DNA of 59,641 nt from an uncultured Lachnospiraceae bacterium (GCA_910585295.1 CAJUDE010000016.1:1-59641); one strand, 5' to 3'. Positions 16,110 to 25,177 are shown, counted from the first letter of the stretch. Program-made: numbers and translations. Notes: generated by a model from the sequence alone, not told the origin.

Positions 16110-16139
16110 AGGACGTGTTTGAATTTTCAAATACGCCCT
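16110..16139. repeat. Inverted repeat, CGTGTTTGAA type
   Basis: GGACGTGTTTGAA and TTCAAATACGCCC form an imperfect palindrome directly after the surface-protein fragment. It resembles the one after spoIVA at 9244-9297. It could act as a weak terminator or mark the edge of an old insertion. Confidence 0.4.
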
Positions 16140-16149
16140 GAATTGTGAG

Positions 16150-16178
16150 GTGACAAGGAAAGCCGGATATGCTATAAT
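16150..16178 (+). promoter_or_regulatory. Promoter of pepF-prfC
   Basis: GTGACA (16150-16155), 17-base spacer, TATAAT (16173-16178) with an extended -10 TGC. A strong sigma-A promoter 63 bases before pepF. Confidence 0.75.
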
Positions 16179-16240
16179 GTGCCAGACGATCCCTGCCAAA
16201 TTCACTGACAGGGTATAGAATCTATGGAGGGATATGCATT

Positions 16241-18049
16241 ATGGCATCAGAATTAAAAAAGAGGGGCCAGGTTGCCAAAGAAGACACTTGGGCAATCGAA
16301 GAATTGTATGGCTCCACAGAATTATTCCTAGAAGACGCAGATAAATTAGAGCAGATGGTGGAAGGGCTGAAAGGCTTTACCAAAGAATACCTTACAAAAA
16401 GCGGCGCGCATTTGCTGGAATATTTTAAGGAGATGGAGGAAATCACAATCTTGCTTGACAAAGGGCTGTGCTATTCGGAACGCAGCATGGATGTGGACAC
16501 AGGCAATAGCATGTACCAGTCATTAAGTGGGAAAATGATGGGGATATACCATAAATTCGCCACAGTGTCTGCACCTGTGGATGCCTGGGTGGTATCTATG
16601 GAAGAGGATAACATCCAACAGTTTTACCAGGAGGCGCCAGAGCTGTCCAGGTATAAAGTGACGATTGATGAGCTTCGCAGGCGAAAAGCCCATACCCTTT
16701 CCCCAGAATTAGAGGAGCTTTTGGCGTCTTCCAAGGAAATGGGCGCCGCCGTTGAAAAATCTTACAGCCTGTTTTTGGATGCAGATTTTGAGAACCCAAC
16801 GATTCAGGGCGAGGATGGGGAAGCTGTGAAAATTACCACAGGGCGGTTTATCCCTTTGCTGGAAAGCAAGGACGTGCGGGTGCGCCGGGAGGCTTTCCAG
16901 GCGTATTACGCCCGGTATGAGCAGTATAAAAATACCTTTGCTTCTTTATATGAAGGGAAGGCAAAGGCAAATTATTTCTATGCAAGAGCCAGGAAATATA
17001 ATTCTTGCGTGGAGGCGGCAGTGGATGCCAATAACGTGCCGAAAGAGGTATATTTTAATTTAATTGAATCAGTCCATGAAAATATGCATTATATGCACGA
17101 ATACATGTCACTGCGCAAAAAATTGATGGGCGTGGAAGAACTCCATATGTATGATGTGTATGTGCCGATTGTGGGGGAGGAGTCCGGGAAGGTCACTTAC
17201 CAGCAGGCGCAGGAAGAAATTGTGGAGGCATTGCAGGTCCTTGGGGAAGATTATGTCCGTGTGCTTAAGGAGGGGTTTGCAAACCGCTGGATTGACAAAT
17301 ATGAAAATGAAGGGAAACGGAGCGGAGCCTATTCGGCAGGGTGTTATGCCGCCCATCCATTTGTGCTGATGAACTACCAGGATAACCTGGATTCAGAATT
17401 TACCCTCGCCCATGAAATGGGGCATGCCCTCCATTCTTATTATTCAGCCCAAAATAACAATGTGTTTGACAGTGAATATAAGATATTTGTGGCAGAGGTG
17501 GCTTCCACCTGCAACGAAGCGCTGCTTATGGATTATCTGTTAAAGCATACCACGGACAAGAGGAAAAAGGCATACCTGATTAACCATTTCCTACATCAGT
17601 TCCGAAGTACGCTGTACCGCCAGACAATGTTTGCGGAGTTTGAGCTTCTGACCCACCAAATGGTGGAAAAGGGCGAGCCGCTGACTGCTGAATCATTAAA
17701 GGAGCTGTATTATGGCTTAAATGTACAGTACCATGGGAAAGATGTGGTTATGGATGGTGAAATTGCCATTGAATGGGCCAGAATCCCGCATTTTTATTAT
17801 AATTTTTATGTCTATCAGTATGCAACCAGCTTTGCAGCCTCTATGGCGCTCAGTAAGAAGATTTTGGCGGAAGGGGAACCTGCGGTTAAGCGTTACCTAA
17901 AGTTTCTAAAAGGAGGGTGCAGCAAGCCGCCAATTGAGCTTTTAAAGGAAGCAGGGGTGGACATGACGGCCAAAGAGCCTATCTGTGAGGCATTAAAGGC
18001 CTTTGGGGGATTAATCAAAGAAATGGAGGGACTATGTTGTCAGATTTAG
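16241..18049 (+). CDS. pepF: Oligoendopeptidase F (M3 family)
   Basis: 602 residues, the normal length. A cytoplasmic zinc peptidase that cuts short peptides. The zinc site HExxH is readable as LAHEMGHALH near residues 389-398, with the downstream Glu in FVAEVASTCNEALL. The ribosome site atggaggga precedes the ATG. Its last 16 bases overlap the start of prfC in another frame, so the two genes are co-transcribed and probably coupled. Confidence 0.95.
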   Translation: MASELKKRGQVAKEDTWAIEELYGSTELFLEDADKLEQMVEGLKGFTKEYLTKSGAHLLEYFKEMEEITILLDKGLCYSERSMDVDTGNSMYQSLSGKMMGIYHKFATVSAPVDAWVVSMEEDNIQQFYQEAPELSRYKVTIDELRRRKAHTLSPELEELLASSKEMGAAVEKSYSLFLDADFENPTIQGEDGEAVKITTGRFIPLLESKDVRVRREAFQAYYARYEQYKNTFASLYEGKAKANYFYARARKYNSCVEAAVDANNVPKEVYFNLIESVHENMHYMHEYMSLRKKLMGVEELHMYDVYVPIVGEESGKVTYQQAQEEIVEALQVLGEDYVRVLKEGFANRWIDKYENEGKRSGAYSAGCYAAHPFVLMNYQDNLDSEFTLAHEMGHALHSYYSAQNNNVFDSEYKIFVAEVASTCNEALLMDYLLKHTTDKRKKAYLINHFLHQFRSTLYRQTMFAEFELLTHQMVEKGEPLTAESLKELYYGLNVQYHGKDVVMDGEIAIEWARIPHFYYNFYVYQYATSFAASMALSKKILAEGEPAVKRYLKFLKGGCSKPPIELLKEAGVDMTAKEPICEALKAFGGLIKEMEGLCCQI

Positions 18050-19626
18050 AAAAAGAAATTGAAAAGCGCAGGACATTTGCCATTATTTCCCACCCAGATG
18101 CTGGGAAAACAACTTTAACGGAGAAGTTCTTACTGTATGGCGGCGCCATTAACCTGGCAGGGTCTGTGAAAGGCAAGGCGACTGCCCGCCATGCAGTGTC
18201 CGATTGGATGGAGATTGAGAAAGAACGTGGGATTTCTGTCACGTCCTCGGTTTTGCAATTTAATTATGGCGGCTACTGCATCAATATTTTGGACACGCCA
18301 GGGCATCAGGATTTCTCTGAGGACACGTATCGGACGTTGATGGCGGCAGATTCCGCCGTGATGGTGATCGACGGCTCAAAGGGCGTGGAGGCTCAGACCA
18401 GGAAATTATTTAAGGTATGCGTGATGCGCCATATTCCGATTTTCACATTTATCAATAAGATGGACCGTGATGCCAACGATACCTTTGATTTGCTGGATGA
18501 AATTGAAAAGGAGCTTGGGATTGCCACCTGCCCGATTAATTGGCCTATTGGCTCTGGCAAGAATTTTAAAGGGGTCTATGACAGGAATACCAGGAAGGTC
18601 ACAACTTTTTCGGATACCCTGAAAGGGACCAAGGAAGGGGTGGCAAAAGAGATTGATGTGGATAGCCCGGCGCTGGGGCAAGAAATTGGTGAGGATTACA
18701 AAGCGGTGTTGTTGGAAGAGGTGGAGCTTTTAGATGGCGCAAGCGCGGAATTTGATATGGAGCTGGTGTCAAAGGGTGAGCTGTCGCCGGTATTTTTTGG
18801 CTCTGCGTTGACTAACTTTGGAGTGGAGACGTTTTTGCAGCATTTTCTTCAGATGACTTCATCCCCCCTTCCCAGAAAAGCGGATATTGGGCAGGTTGAC
18901 CCGTTTTCCCAGGATTTTTCAGCGTTCGTGTTTAAGATACAGGCAAATATGAACAAAGCCCATCGAGACAGGATTGCATTTATGCGTATCTGTTCTGGCA
19001 AGTTTGAGGCTGGCATGGAAGTGTCCCATATCCAGGGAGGTAAGAAAATGCGCCTTTCCCAGCCCCAGCAAATGATGGCGCAGGAACGTAAGATAGTAGA
19101 AGAGGCATATGCCGGGGACATTATAGGGGTCTTTGACCCAGGGATTTTTGCCATTGGGGACACAATTACCAATTCAGCGGAGAAATTTGCCTTTGAGGGG
19201 ATCCCAACCTTTGCGCCAGAGCATTTTGCCAGGGTGCGCCAATTGGACACCATGAAGCGCAAACAGTTTGTTAAGGGCGTGACCCAGATTGCCCAGGAGG
19301 GGGCAATTCAGATTTTCCAGGAATACCATACTGGAATGGAAGAAATTATTGTAGGCGTAGTGGGCGTGCTGCAGTTTGATGTATTGAAATACCGGCTGGA
19401 AAATGAATACAATGTGGATATCCGCCTGGAAAAGCTGCCCTATGAGCATATCCGGTGGATTGAAAATAAAGAAATCGACGTGGAAAAATTGACGGGGACT
19501 TCAGATATGAAAAAAATCCAGGATTTAAAAGGCAACCCATTGCTTTTGTTTGTGAATAGCTGGAGCGTGGGCATGACGTTAGACCGGAACGAAGGGCTGG
19601 TGCTGTCGGAGTTCGGAAGGAATTAG
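18034..19626 (+). CDS. prfC: Peptide chain release factor 3
   Basis: 530 residues. A translational GTPase that recycles release factors RF1/RF2 after termination. G motifs are clear: AIISHPDAGKTTLTEK (G1), DTPGHQDFSEDTYRTL (G3) and FINKMDRD (G4), followed by the RF3-specific C-terminal domains (GVVGVLQFDVLKYRL). A ribosome site (aaatggaggga) lies inside the end of pepF. No clear intrinsic terminator follows; a block of palindromic repeats begins immediately after the stop. Confidence 0.95.
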   Translation: MLSDLEKEIEKRRTFAIISHPDAGKTTLTEKFLLYGGAINLAGSVKGKATARHAVSDWMEIEKERGISVTSSVLQFNYGGYCINILDTPGHQDFSEDTYRTLMAADSAVMVIDGSKGVEAQTRKLFKVCVMRHIPIFTFINKMDRDANDTFDLLDEIEKELGIATCPINWPIGSGKNFKGVYDRNTRKVTTFSDTLKGTKEGVAKEIDVDSPALGQEIGEDYKAVLLEEVELLDGASAEFDMELVSKGELSPVFFGSALTNFGVETFLQHFLQMTSSPLPRKADIGQVDPFSQDFSAFVFKIQANMNKAHRDRIAFMRICSGKFEAGMEVSHIQGGKKMRLSQPQQMMAQERKIVEEAYAGDIIGVFDPGIFAIGDTITNSAEKFAFEGIPTFAPEHFARVRQLDTMKRKQFVKGVTQIAQEGAIQIFQEYHTGMEEIIVGVVGVLQFDVLKYRLENEYNVDIRLEKLPYEHIRWIENKEIDVEKLTGTSDMKKIQDLKGNPLLLFVNSWSVGMTLDRNEGLVLSEFGRN

Positions 19627-19630
19627 AAGA

Positions 19631-19916
19631 AGAAAAATAGGGATGCGCACTACGTGCAGGGAAAAAGTAATTATCGCAGGGTCTGCCCCAGCAAAGCGAG
19701 GGTACTGCGGCGGAAAAGAAATATGCCGTGAAAGCGGTCCGCCGCAGGCGGAGAATCCTGCAGAGTAGGATTCTTTGTCCTTATATAGGAAACTTCGTTC
19801 CCTATATAAAAACCCTCCGGGCGGACGCGCACTCGCGCGAAACTGAGATTTGTCGCAAGCGACCGCGCTCGGCGCAGGAATGTGCATTGCACATTCTTTG
19901 TTCTTTAAATTGAAAC
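19631..19916. repeat. Palindromic repeat block C
   Basis: Modules in order: AAAAATAGGGATGCGCACTA with a GCAC/GTGC core; a CCGC/GCGG-rich stretch; hairpin GAATCCT...AGGATTC (19753-19773) with tail TTTGTCC; hairpin TATATAGG...CCTATATA (about 19783-19807); GACGCGCACTCGCGCGAA; TCGCAAGCGA; CCGCGCTCGG; hairpin GAATGTGC-ATT-GCACATTC (19878-19896) with tail TTTGTTC. The part from GACGCGCACTCG on aligns with 27790-27835, where both arms of the small stems differ in a compensating way. No coding content. Confidence 0.85.
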
Positions 19917-19917
19917 G

Positions 19918-20976
19918 TTATTGAAATAATTTAAATTCATAGCCCTGCGCCCTGGCTTGGTCAATAAAGTCCCCTAACACCTGGGTATTTGTCTCAGACT
20001 CTGCATGCAGCAGGTAAAGGGCCCCTGGGTGCAGGCAGTCTATCATTTTCTGCAGGCTTTCCGCAGGGTCTGGCTGGTTTTCCACATCATAATCCAAATA
20101 TGCGAAGCTCCAGAACAACGTCTTATAATTCAGGTTATTTAAAAGCGCCAGCGACTGTTCATTGAATTTTCCAGCCGGATAGCGGAACAGGTGCATATCA
20201 AAACCAAACTGCTCTTTGATGTAATTATGGTTGCCGGTCACTTCCTGGGTCTGTTCTTCAATGGTCTGGGAATACAGCCCTGCAGCAGGGTGGGTGACGC
20301 TGTGGTTCCCTACCTCATGCCCTTCTGCAATCATGCGTTTCACCAAATCCGGGTTCTGTTCTGCAAAGGATTTGGTCACAAAAAAGACACAAGGCACGTT
20401 TTTTTCTTTCAAAGTATCTAGAATCCGTGGGGAGCAGCCATATTCGTAACCTTCGTCAATGGTCAGGTAAATGACTTTTTTCTCTGTCTCATCTTTGATA
20501 AAGTAAGCGTTGTATTTCCCAAATTTTTCTTGGTATTGGAGGCATCCTGCCGGACGGTTCCACTGGTCTTTATCCCCTCCCTGCCCCCAGTCCAGGCCGG
20601 TGGTGTCTAACCCGTTCAAGTCTATCTGAGGGTTCTGCAGCACAATCCCGTTTTCTGTTGGCCTTGTGTCGAAGCCTTCGGGGTTGTCCAGGTCAGCCAA
20701 AGTGAATGGCTTGTCTGTTTTTTCAGGGTTTTCCTCAGGGTCAGTTTCTTTTTCCTTAGCGGCCAGTTCTGCTTCTTTCTTTTTCTTTTCTTCCGCCAGT
20801 TCCTTTTCCTTTAATTCTTGTTCTTTTTGCGCTTTGCGTTCCGCGGATTTTTTGGAAGCTGTGCTAATGCTGGCGGCAGCAACCAATACAATGGCAAGTG
20901 CGGTTAAGCCCACGAGTATGCGCGCCCTATATACCTGCCTTCTCCTTCTTCTTCGCCTTCTTTTCCTGTTTTCCAT
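19918..20976 (-). CDS. Polysaccharide deacetylase (PdaA-like, CE4)
   Basis: 352 residues. A very basic start (ENRKRRRRRRRRQ), one membrane helix (about 20-40), a charged Lys/Glu coiled segment (about 42-90), then a CE4 NodB domain. Motifs: YLTIDEGYEYG near 170 (metal Asp/catalytic Asp site in the PdaA form), GHEVGNHSVTHP near 215 (metal His pair), and FRYPAGKFNE near 265. PdaA-type enzymes remove N-acetyl from peptidoglycan in making muramic delta-lactam of the spore cortex; the exact role here is inferred. It is a single gene, 367 bases downstream of the response regulator on the same strand. Confidence 0.85.
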   Translation of the reverse strand: MENRKRRRRRRRRQVYRARILVGLTALAIVLVAAASISTASKKSAERKAQKEQELKEKELAEEKKKKEAELAAKEKETDPEENPEKTDKPFTLADLDNPEGFDTRPTENGIVLQNPQIDLNGLDTTGLDWGQGGDKDQWNRPAGCLQYQEKFGKYNAYFIKDETEKKVIYLTIDEGYEYGCSPRILDTLKEKNVPCVFFVTKSFAEQNPDLVKRMIAEGHEVGNHSVTHPAAGLYSQTIEEQTQEVTGNHNYIKEQFGFDMHLFRYPAGKFNEQSLALLNNLNYKTLFWSFAYLDYDVENQPDPAESLQKMIDCLHPGALYLLHAESETNTQVLGDFIDQARAQGYEFKLFQ

Positions 20977-21343
20977 ATTTTATCCTACCCTTCAGTGCTT
21001 AAAAGATTTTGGCATTATTTTATGTTATGCCTATACTATTGTATACAATAAATTGAAAAAAAACAATGGGATATTTCTTAAGATTTTTGGTAATTGCGAA
21101 ACTACCAAATTATCAATATTTCATATACAATCACTACACTTTTATTAAAATATTTTCACCCTGCAAAAGCCTGAAATGCTAGGCGCGCCAAGCATTCCAG
21201 CAAGCCTCTGGCTGCAAAGCCCCATGGCCAGCATGGGCTTTCCGGGTTCTTTGAGCCTTGTTTCCATGGCGCTAACATGTATTCCTTACCTTTTGCATGG
21301 GAAAATATTTATTCTCAAAATTTTTGAATTTGGTGCAGGGGAA
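20977..21343. other. Gap between response regulator and deacetylase genes
   Basis: No gene. The end nearest the deacetylase is AT-rich (21020-21150) and may hold its promoter on the minus strand, but no confident -35/-10 pair was found. At 21215-21242, AAAGCCCCATG can pair with CATGGGCTTT, a possible end-of-transcript hairpin for the two-component genes, although without a U-tract. Confidence 0.4.
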
Positions 21344-22054
21344 TTATGGCATGTCTTCGTCATCCGCCATCCGGTACCCAACGCCTACTTCTGTGAATAT
21401 GTAGACAGGCTGGGCAGGGTTCCTTTCTAATTTTCGGCGGATGTTTGCCATGTTTACCCGCAATATTTTGTTGTCGGATTCCGCGAATGGCCCCCAGACA
21501 TTGTTCATGACAGCAGAATAGGTCATTACTTTGCCTGAATTCTGTGCAAGGAACGCAACAATTTTATATTCAATAGGCGTAAGGTGGATAGCCTGCCCTT
21601 CCACGGTGATGGTACGTTTGGAAAAATCAATTTCCAATCCCCTTGCCCGGTAGGGGTGCTGGGGCAGCCCATTTCCATTGTTTAGTTTGTTGCTGTGGCG
21701 CAGGGAAGTGCGTATCCTTGCTAAAAGTTCTGAGACGCCAAATGGCTTGGTAAGGTAATCGTCTGCCCCAGCGTCAAGGGCCTGCACTTTGTCATCCTCC
21801 AGGGTACGGGCGGAAACCACGATAATAGGGGTTCCAGACCAGGTGCGGATAGTTTGGATAATTTCCATGCCGTCTAAATCTGGAAGCCCAAGGTCTAATA
21901 GGATAATGTCCGGGCAGAGGGAAGAAGCAAGGGATAGGGCTTCTTTTCCGGTTGATGCGCAGCTAACGCGGTAACCATGGGATACCAGCGTCCTGGAAGT
22001 GAAATCACTGATGCTTTTTTCGTCTTCTACAATGAGTACCGTAAATTTATGCAT
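21344..22054 (-). CDS. OmpR/PhoB-family response regulator, KdpE-like
   Basis: 236 residues from ATG 22054, which follows AAAGGAGGAAG; a longer in-frame extension has no ribosome site. Receiver domain with acidic pair ED near 10-11, phospho-acceptor Asp54 (ILLDLGLPD) and Lys of the LTKPF motif; C-terminal winged helix (LTPIEYKIVAFLAQNSGKVM ... GVGYRM). It resembles KdpE, which controls K+ uptake genes, but no kdpFABC genes are in the window. It overlaps the kinase gene by 8 bases, so the pair works together. Confidence 0.88.
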   Translation of the reverse strand: MHKFTVLIVEDEKSISDFTSRTLVSHGYRVSCASTGKEALSLASSLCPDIILLDLGLPDLDGMEIIQTIRTWSGTPIIVVSARTLEDDKVQALDAGADDYLTKPFGVSELLARIRTSLRHSNKLNNGNGLPQHPYRARGLEIDFSKRTITVEGQAIHLTPIEYKIVAFLAQNSGKVMTYSAVMNNVWGPFAESDNKILRVNMANIRRKLERNPAQPVYIFTEVGVGYRMADDEDMP

Positions 22055-23126
22055 AAACTTCCTCCTTTGGTAAAGTAAACAAAAATTCAGCTCCTTCTGG
22101 ATGGTTTTGCGCGGTAATGGTGCCATGGTGGGCAGTTATGATAGTCTGGCAAATGGATAGCCCAATCCCCATGCCTTTGCGGTTATCTGACGAGGAGCCG
22201 TCAGAATATGTGCCGTCAAAAAGATGTCCTAACTGGTTTTCCTGCAGCCCAATCCCATAGTCGATGACACGGAAGCAGATATCCTTTGGCTGGTTTTCTA
22301 CAATAAGCTCCACAGGCTTGCTGCTGCCGGAATGGGTGATTGCGTTTTCTAACAAATTTAACAATACCTGCTCAATCAGCATGGCGTCCATGGGGACCAT
22401 AAGTATTTCAGATGGCACAGTCACATGGATTGCGGTGTCAGGGAACCTTTTTTGCAGCCGGGTCACAGATTCGGCTACCACTTCATCAACGATTTCTGGG
22501 CAGGTATTTAATTTGGAATCCCCAGTTTGGATCCTGGTAATGGACAGAAGGTTCTCCACCATACTCAAAAGCCAGCTTGCATCGTCATGGATGTTGTGGA
22601 TAAGTTCCTGGCATTCTGGAGAGTCAAGGACAAGCTCTTCTGACTCAATGGAAGAAATAGAGCCAAGGATGCTGGTCAGCGGCGTGCGGAAATCATGGGA
22701 CACTGCACGCAAAAGGTTTGCGCGCATTTTTTCTTTTTCGGCTTCCAGCAATTGCTTTTCATGGAAGGCAAGGATTTCAGTCTGTTGTTTCAGATGGGTG
22801 GTGGCAGCGCTGGTAACAGAGGAAAGCGCCATCATGCATATGAAAGTAAAAGGGTAGTCCTGAAAAGAGAAATCCAGCTTGAAATATGGATAAGTAAAGA
22901 AAAAATTGATTATAATAATGCTAAGGGAAGATGCAATGATGCCGTAAAAGTAGCCAGTGGTATACCGCGCCACAGTAATAATTCCAATTATAAAAAAGAG
23001 AATTATATTTGCCGGATTTTTGGAAATGAAAAAAAACAGGAAAAACGAAAGTCCGGTTGTTAAAAAAAGAAGGCTAATCGTAACAGGTAAATCGTGTAAC
23101 AGTTGCTTGTTAATATTTTTATTCAT
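22047..23126 (-). CDS. Sensor histidine kinase, short KdpD-like (DUF4118)
   Basis: 359 residues. About four membrane helices (residues 13-110) of the DUF4118 type found in KdpD, then a dimerisation helix with His144 (RAVSHDFRTPLTS) and an ATPase domain with N box (LLENAITHSG), DYGIGL and GMGIGLSIC. It lacks the large N-terminal cytoplasmic KdpD and Usp domains of full KdpD (about 900 residues), as do other short clostridial forms. It would phosphorylate the overlapping regulator. Signal unknown; K+ or turgor is a guess from the family. Confidence 0.87.
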   Translation of the reverse strand: MNKNINKQLLHDLPVTISLLFLTTGLSFFLFFFISKNPANIILFFIIGIITVARYTTGYFYGIIASSLSIIIINFFFTYPYFKLDFSFQDYPFTFICMMALSSVTSAATTHLKQQTEILAFHEKQLLEAEKEKMRANLLRAVSHDFRTPLTSILGSISSIESEELVLDSPECQELIHNIHDDASWLLSMVENLLSITRIQTGDSKLNTCPEIVDEVVAESVTRLQKRFPDTAIHVTVPSEILMVPMDAMLIEQVLLNLLENAITHSGSSKPVELIVENQPKDICFRVIDYGIGLQENQLGHLFDGTYSDGSSSDNRKGMGIGLSICQTIITAHHGTITAQNHPEGAEFLFTLPKEEVYA

Positions 23127-23264
23127 CTGTACACCTCAACAAATTTTTAACTGCAGAATATATTATTTGTATTACACTGTATCATGAAGCGGGGAAGTAT
23201 TCAAGGTAGAAAGAAAATTTTAACATTTTTTTAACAAAAAGTGTAACGGTATCTATAGGAAGTG

Positions 23265-23273
23265 TGTTATAAT
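23265..23273 (+). promoter_or_regulatory. Extended -10 promoter of trxA
   Basis: TGTTATAAT (23265-23273) is an extended -10 sequence. No good -35 is present at normal spacing. It gives trxA a leader of about 150 bases, which contains the three hairpins at 23315-23412. Confidence 0.55.
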
Positions 23274-23314
23274 GTGAACACTTAGCGAGGTGTCCCACAA
23301 ACTTAGTTAAGATA

Positions 23315-23412
23315 ACAAGCGGTCATACGCGCCGAAATGCGCATTCGGCTACCATACCTATCACGAAGTGCGCATAGGTTACCATACCATGTCACGAAGT
23401 GGCTATGGTATA
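23315..23412. repeat. Triple hairpin block D in the trxA leader
   Basis: Three successive hairpins: GCCGAA-atgcgca-TTCGGC; CCTAT...ATAGG; and ACCATA...TATGGT. The second and third both carry CACGAAGTG, itself a small stem, in their loops, while their outer arms differ. They end about 3 bases before the trxA ribosome site. They may be a leader structure or inserted palindromic repeats of the kind seen elsewhere in the window. Confidence 0.75.
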
Positions 23413-23427
23413 GACAGGAGGGAAAAT

Positions 23428-23736
23428 ATGGCGATAGTGGAATTGACAACAGAGAATTTTGAAGCGGAAGTTTTGAACAGCAAGACGCCTGTATTGGTGG
23501 ATTTTTGGGCAGTTTGGTGTGGGCCTTGCCAGATGCAGGGGCCGGTAATTGAGCAGGCGGCAGAGGAATTTCCAGAAGTGAAGTTTGGCAAGCTGAATGT
23601 GGATGAGCAGCAAGCGCTGGCTCAGAAATATGGCGTAATGAGCATCCCGACGTTGATTTTGTTCAAAGAAGGGCAGGTTTCCAATAAAGTGGTGGGGTTC
23701 CATACCCTGGATCAAATTGGGACAATCATAGCTTGA
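23428..23736 (+). CDS. trxA: Thioredoxin
   Basis: 102 residues, the classical size. A cytoplasmic disulfide reductase with active site WCGPC (Cys31 and Cys34) and the cis-Pro loop SIPTLILFK. The start is ATG 23428 after AGGAGGG; an upstream in-frame extension crosses the leader hairpins and lacks a ribosome site. A monocistronic unit: promoter at 23265, terminator at 23762. No thioredoxin reductase gene is adjacent. Confidence 0.95.
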   Translation: MAIVELTTENFEAEVLNSKTPVLVDFWAVWCGPCQMQGPVIEQAAEEFPEVKFGKLNVDEQQALAQKYGVMSIPTLILFKEGQVSNKVVGFHTLDQIGTIIA

Positions 23737-23761
23737 CGGATGGGGAAATACACTCTATAAT

Positions 23762-23796
23762 AAAGGGCAGTTACAGTTTGTAGCTGCTCTTTTTTC
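23762..23796 (+). terminator. Terminator of trxA
   Basis: GGGCAGTTAC and GTAGCTGCTC pair around AGTTT, followed by TTTTTT. It begins 26 bases after the trxA stop. Confidence 0.88.
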
Positions 23797-23902
23797 TGCG
23801 GGGTCCGCAACATCTGCAGCCCTACCTTTCTGATTGCATTGCCAGGATAATTGCCTGTGTCAGGCCGGCAGTTGTTTTTCTTATTTAATTTCCAGAAAAC
23901 AG

Positions 23903-23950
23903 TTGACAACAATAGAAAATTATACTAATATTAAAACGAACATAAGTTCG
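23903..23950 (+). promoter_or_regulatory. recA promoter with LexA (SOS) box
   Basis: TTGACA (23903-23908), 17-base spacer, TAATAT (23926-23931), then CGAACATAAGTTCG (23937-23950), a near-perfect match to the Gram-positive LexA box CGAAC-N4-GTTCG. The box covers the start of transcription, so LexA should block recA until DNA damage. Confidence 0.9.
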
Positions 23951-23968
23951 CAGAAAAGGAGAATGAAT

Positions 23969-25135
23969 ATGGCAAAAGAAGATAAATTAAAAGCATTAGA
24001 CGCTGCAATCGCAAAGATTGAGAAAGATTTTGGAAAAGGTTCTATTATGAAGCTGGGGGATTCTGTGGCGAATATGAATATAGAGGCGATCCCTACTGGA
24101 TGCCTTAGCCTGGACCTTGCGCTTGGGGTAGGCGGCGTCCCACGTGGGAGAATTATAGAAGTGTATGGGCCAGAATCCAGCGGTAAGACCACAGTTGCTT
24201 TGCATATGGTGGCAGAAGTGCAGAAGAACGGCGGTATTGCAGGGTTTATTGATGCAGAACATGCATTGGACCCAGTGTATGCCAAGAATATTGGGGTGGA
24301 TATTGACAATCTTTATATCTCCCAGCCAGATAATGGGGAACAGGCATTGGAGATTACAGAGACAATGGTGCGTTCCGGCGCAGTGGACATTGTGATTGTG
24401 GACTCTGTTGCAGCATTGGTCCCTAAAGCGGAGATTGACGGCGATATGGGGGATTCCCATGTAGGGCTGCAGGCGCGCTTGATGTCCCAGGCGCTCCGTA
24501 AGCTTACAGCAGTAATCAGCAAGTCTAACTGTATTGTTATTTTTATTAATCAGCTTCGTGAAAAAGTTGGCGTTATGTTTGGGAACCCTGAGACGACCAC
24601 CGGCGGGCGGGCGTTAAAGTTTTATTCCTCTATCCGCCTGGATGTGCGGAAGATAGAATCTTTGAAGCAAGCAGGGGAATTTATTGGCAACCGCACCAGG
24701 ATTAAGGTGGTAAAGAATAAAGTGGCGCCGCCTTTTAAGGAAGCAGAATTTGATATTATGTTTGGCAAAGGCATCTCCAAAGAAGGGGATATCTTAGACA
24801 TTGCCGTAGACCTTGGCATTATCAACAAATCTGGCGCATGGTTTGCGTATAATGGAGGGAAGATCGGCCAGGGAAGGGAGAATGCCAAGCAGTATTTAAG
24901 GGAGCATGAAGAAACCTGCATAGAAGTGGAGAAAAAGGTCAGGGAGCAGGTTTTGGCAAGAGAGGCAGAAGAGGAAGGGCAGGAAGGCAATCCAGAGAAG
25001 CCTGCGAAGGCAGAGAAGGAGAAAGCAGCCCCCAAAGCGGAAAAACAAGAGAAAGCTGCAAAGCCAGAGCAGCCCAATCAAGATGGGAAAGTGGAAGGGG
25101 CAGCAGGCAGTGAAGCAGTAACAGGGAAGGCGTGA
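23969..25135 (+). CDS. recA: Recombinase RecA
   Basis: 388 residues. The strand-exchange ATPase of homologous repair and the SOS co-protease. Walker A GPESSGKTT, DNA-binding loop regions and the RecA core are complete (residues 1-about 330). The C-terminus is unusual: about 55 residues rich in Lys, Ala, Glu and Pro (EKPAKAEKEKAAPKAEKQEK) in place of a short acidic tail. ATG 23969 is chosen over ATG 23963 because AAGGAG at 23956-23961 is too close to the earlier codon. Followed by recX. Confidence 0.97.
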   Translation: MAKEDKLKALDAAIAKIEKDFGKGSIMKLGDSVANMNIEAIPTGCLSLDLALGVGGVPRGRIIEVYGPESSGKTTVALHMVAEVQKNGGIAGFIDAEHALDPVYAKNIGVDIDNLYISQPDNGEQALEITETMVRSGAVDIVIVDSVAALVPKAEIDGDMGDSHVGLQARLMSQALRKLTAVISKSNCIVIFINQLREKVGVMFGNPETTTGGRALKFYSSIRLDVRKIESLKQAGEFIGNRTRIKVVKNKVAPPFKEAEFDIMFGKGISKEGDILDIAVDLGIINKSGAWFAYNGGKIGQGRENAKQYLREHEETCIEVEKKVREQVLAREAEEEGQEGNPEKPAKAEKEKAAPKAEKQEKAAKPEQPNQDGKVEGAAGSEAVTGKA

Positions 25136-25177
25136 CAGGTTGCGCAGGCAGCCCTGTGACAGAAAGGGGCGTCAGGG

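Noticed and set aside
20666..21148. Plus-strand frame of 160 codons opposite the deacetylase start
   Set aside because: Ser/Phe-rich shadow of the Lys/Glu-rich N-terminus on the other strand, no ribosome site.
24622..25077. Minus-strand frame of 151 codons opposite recA
   Set aside because: Antisense shadow of the low-complexity RecA tail.
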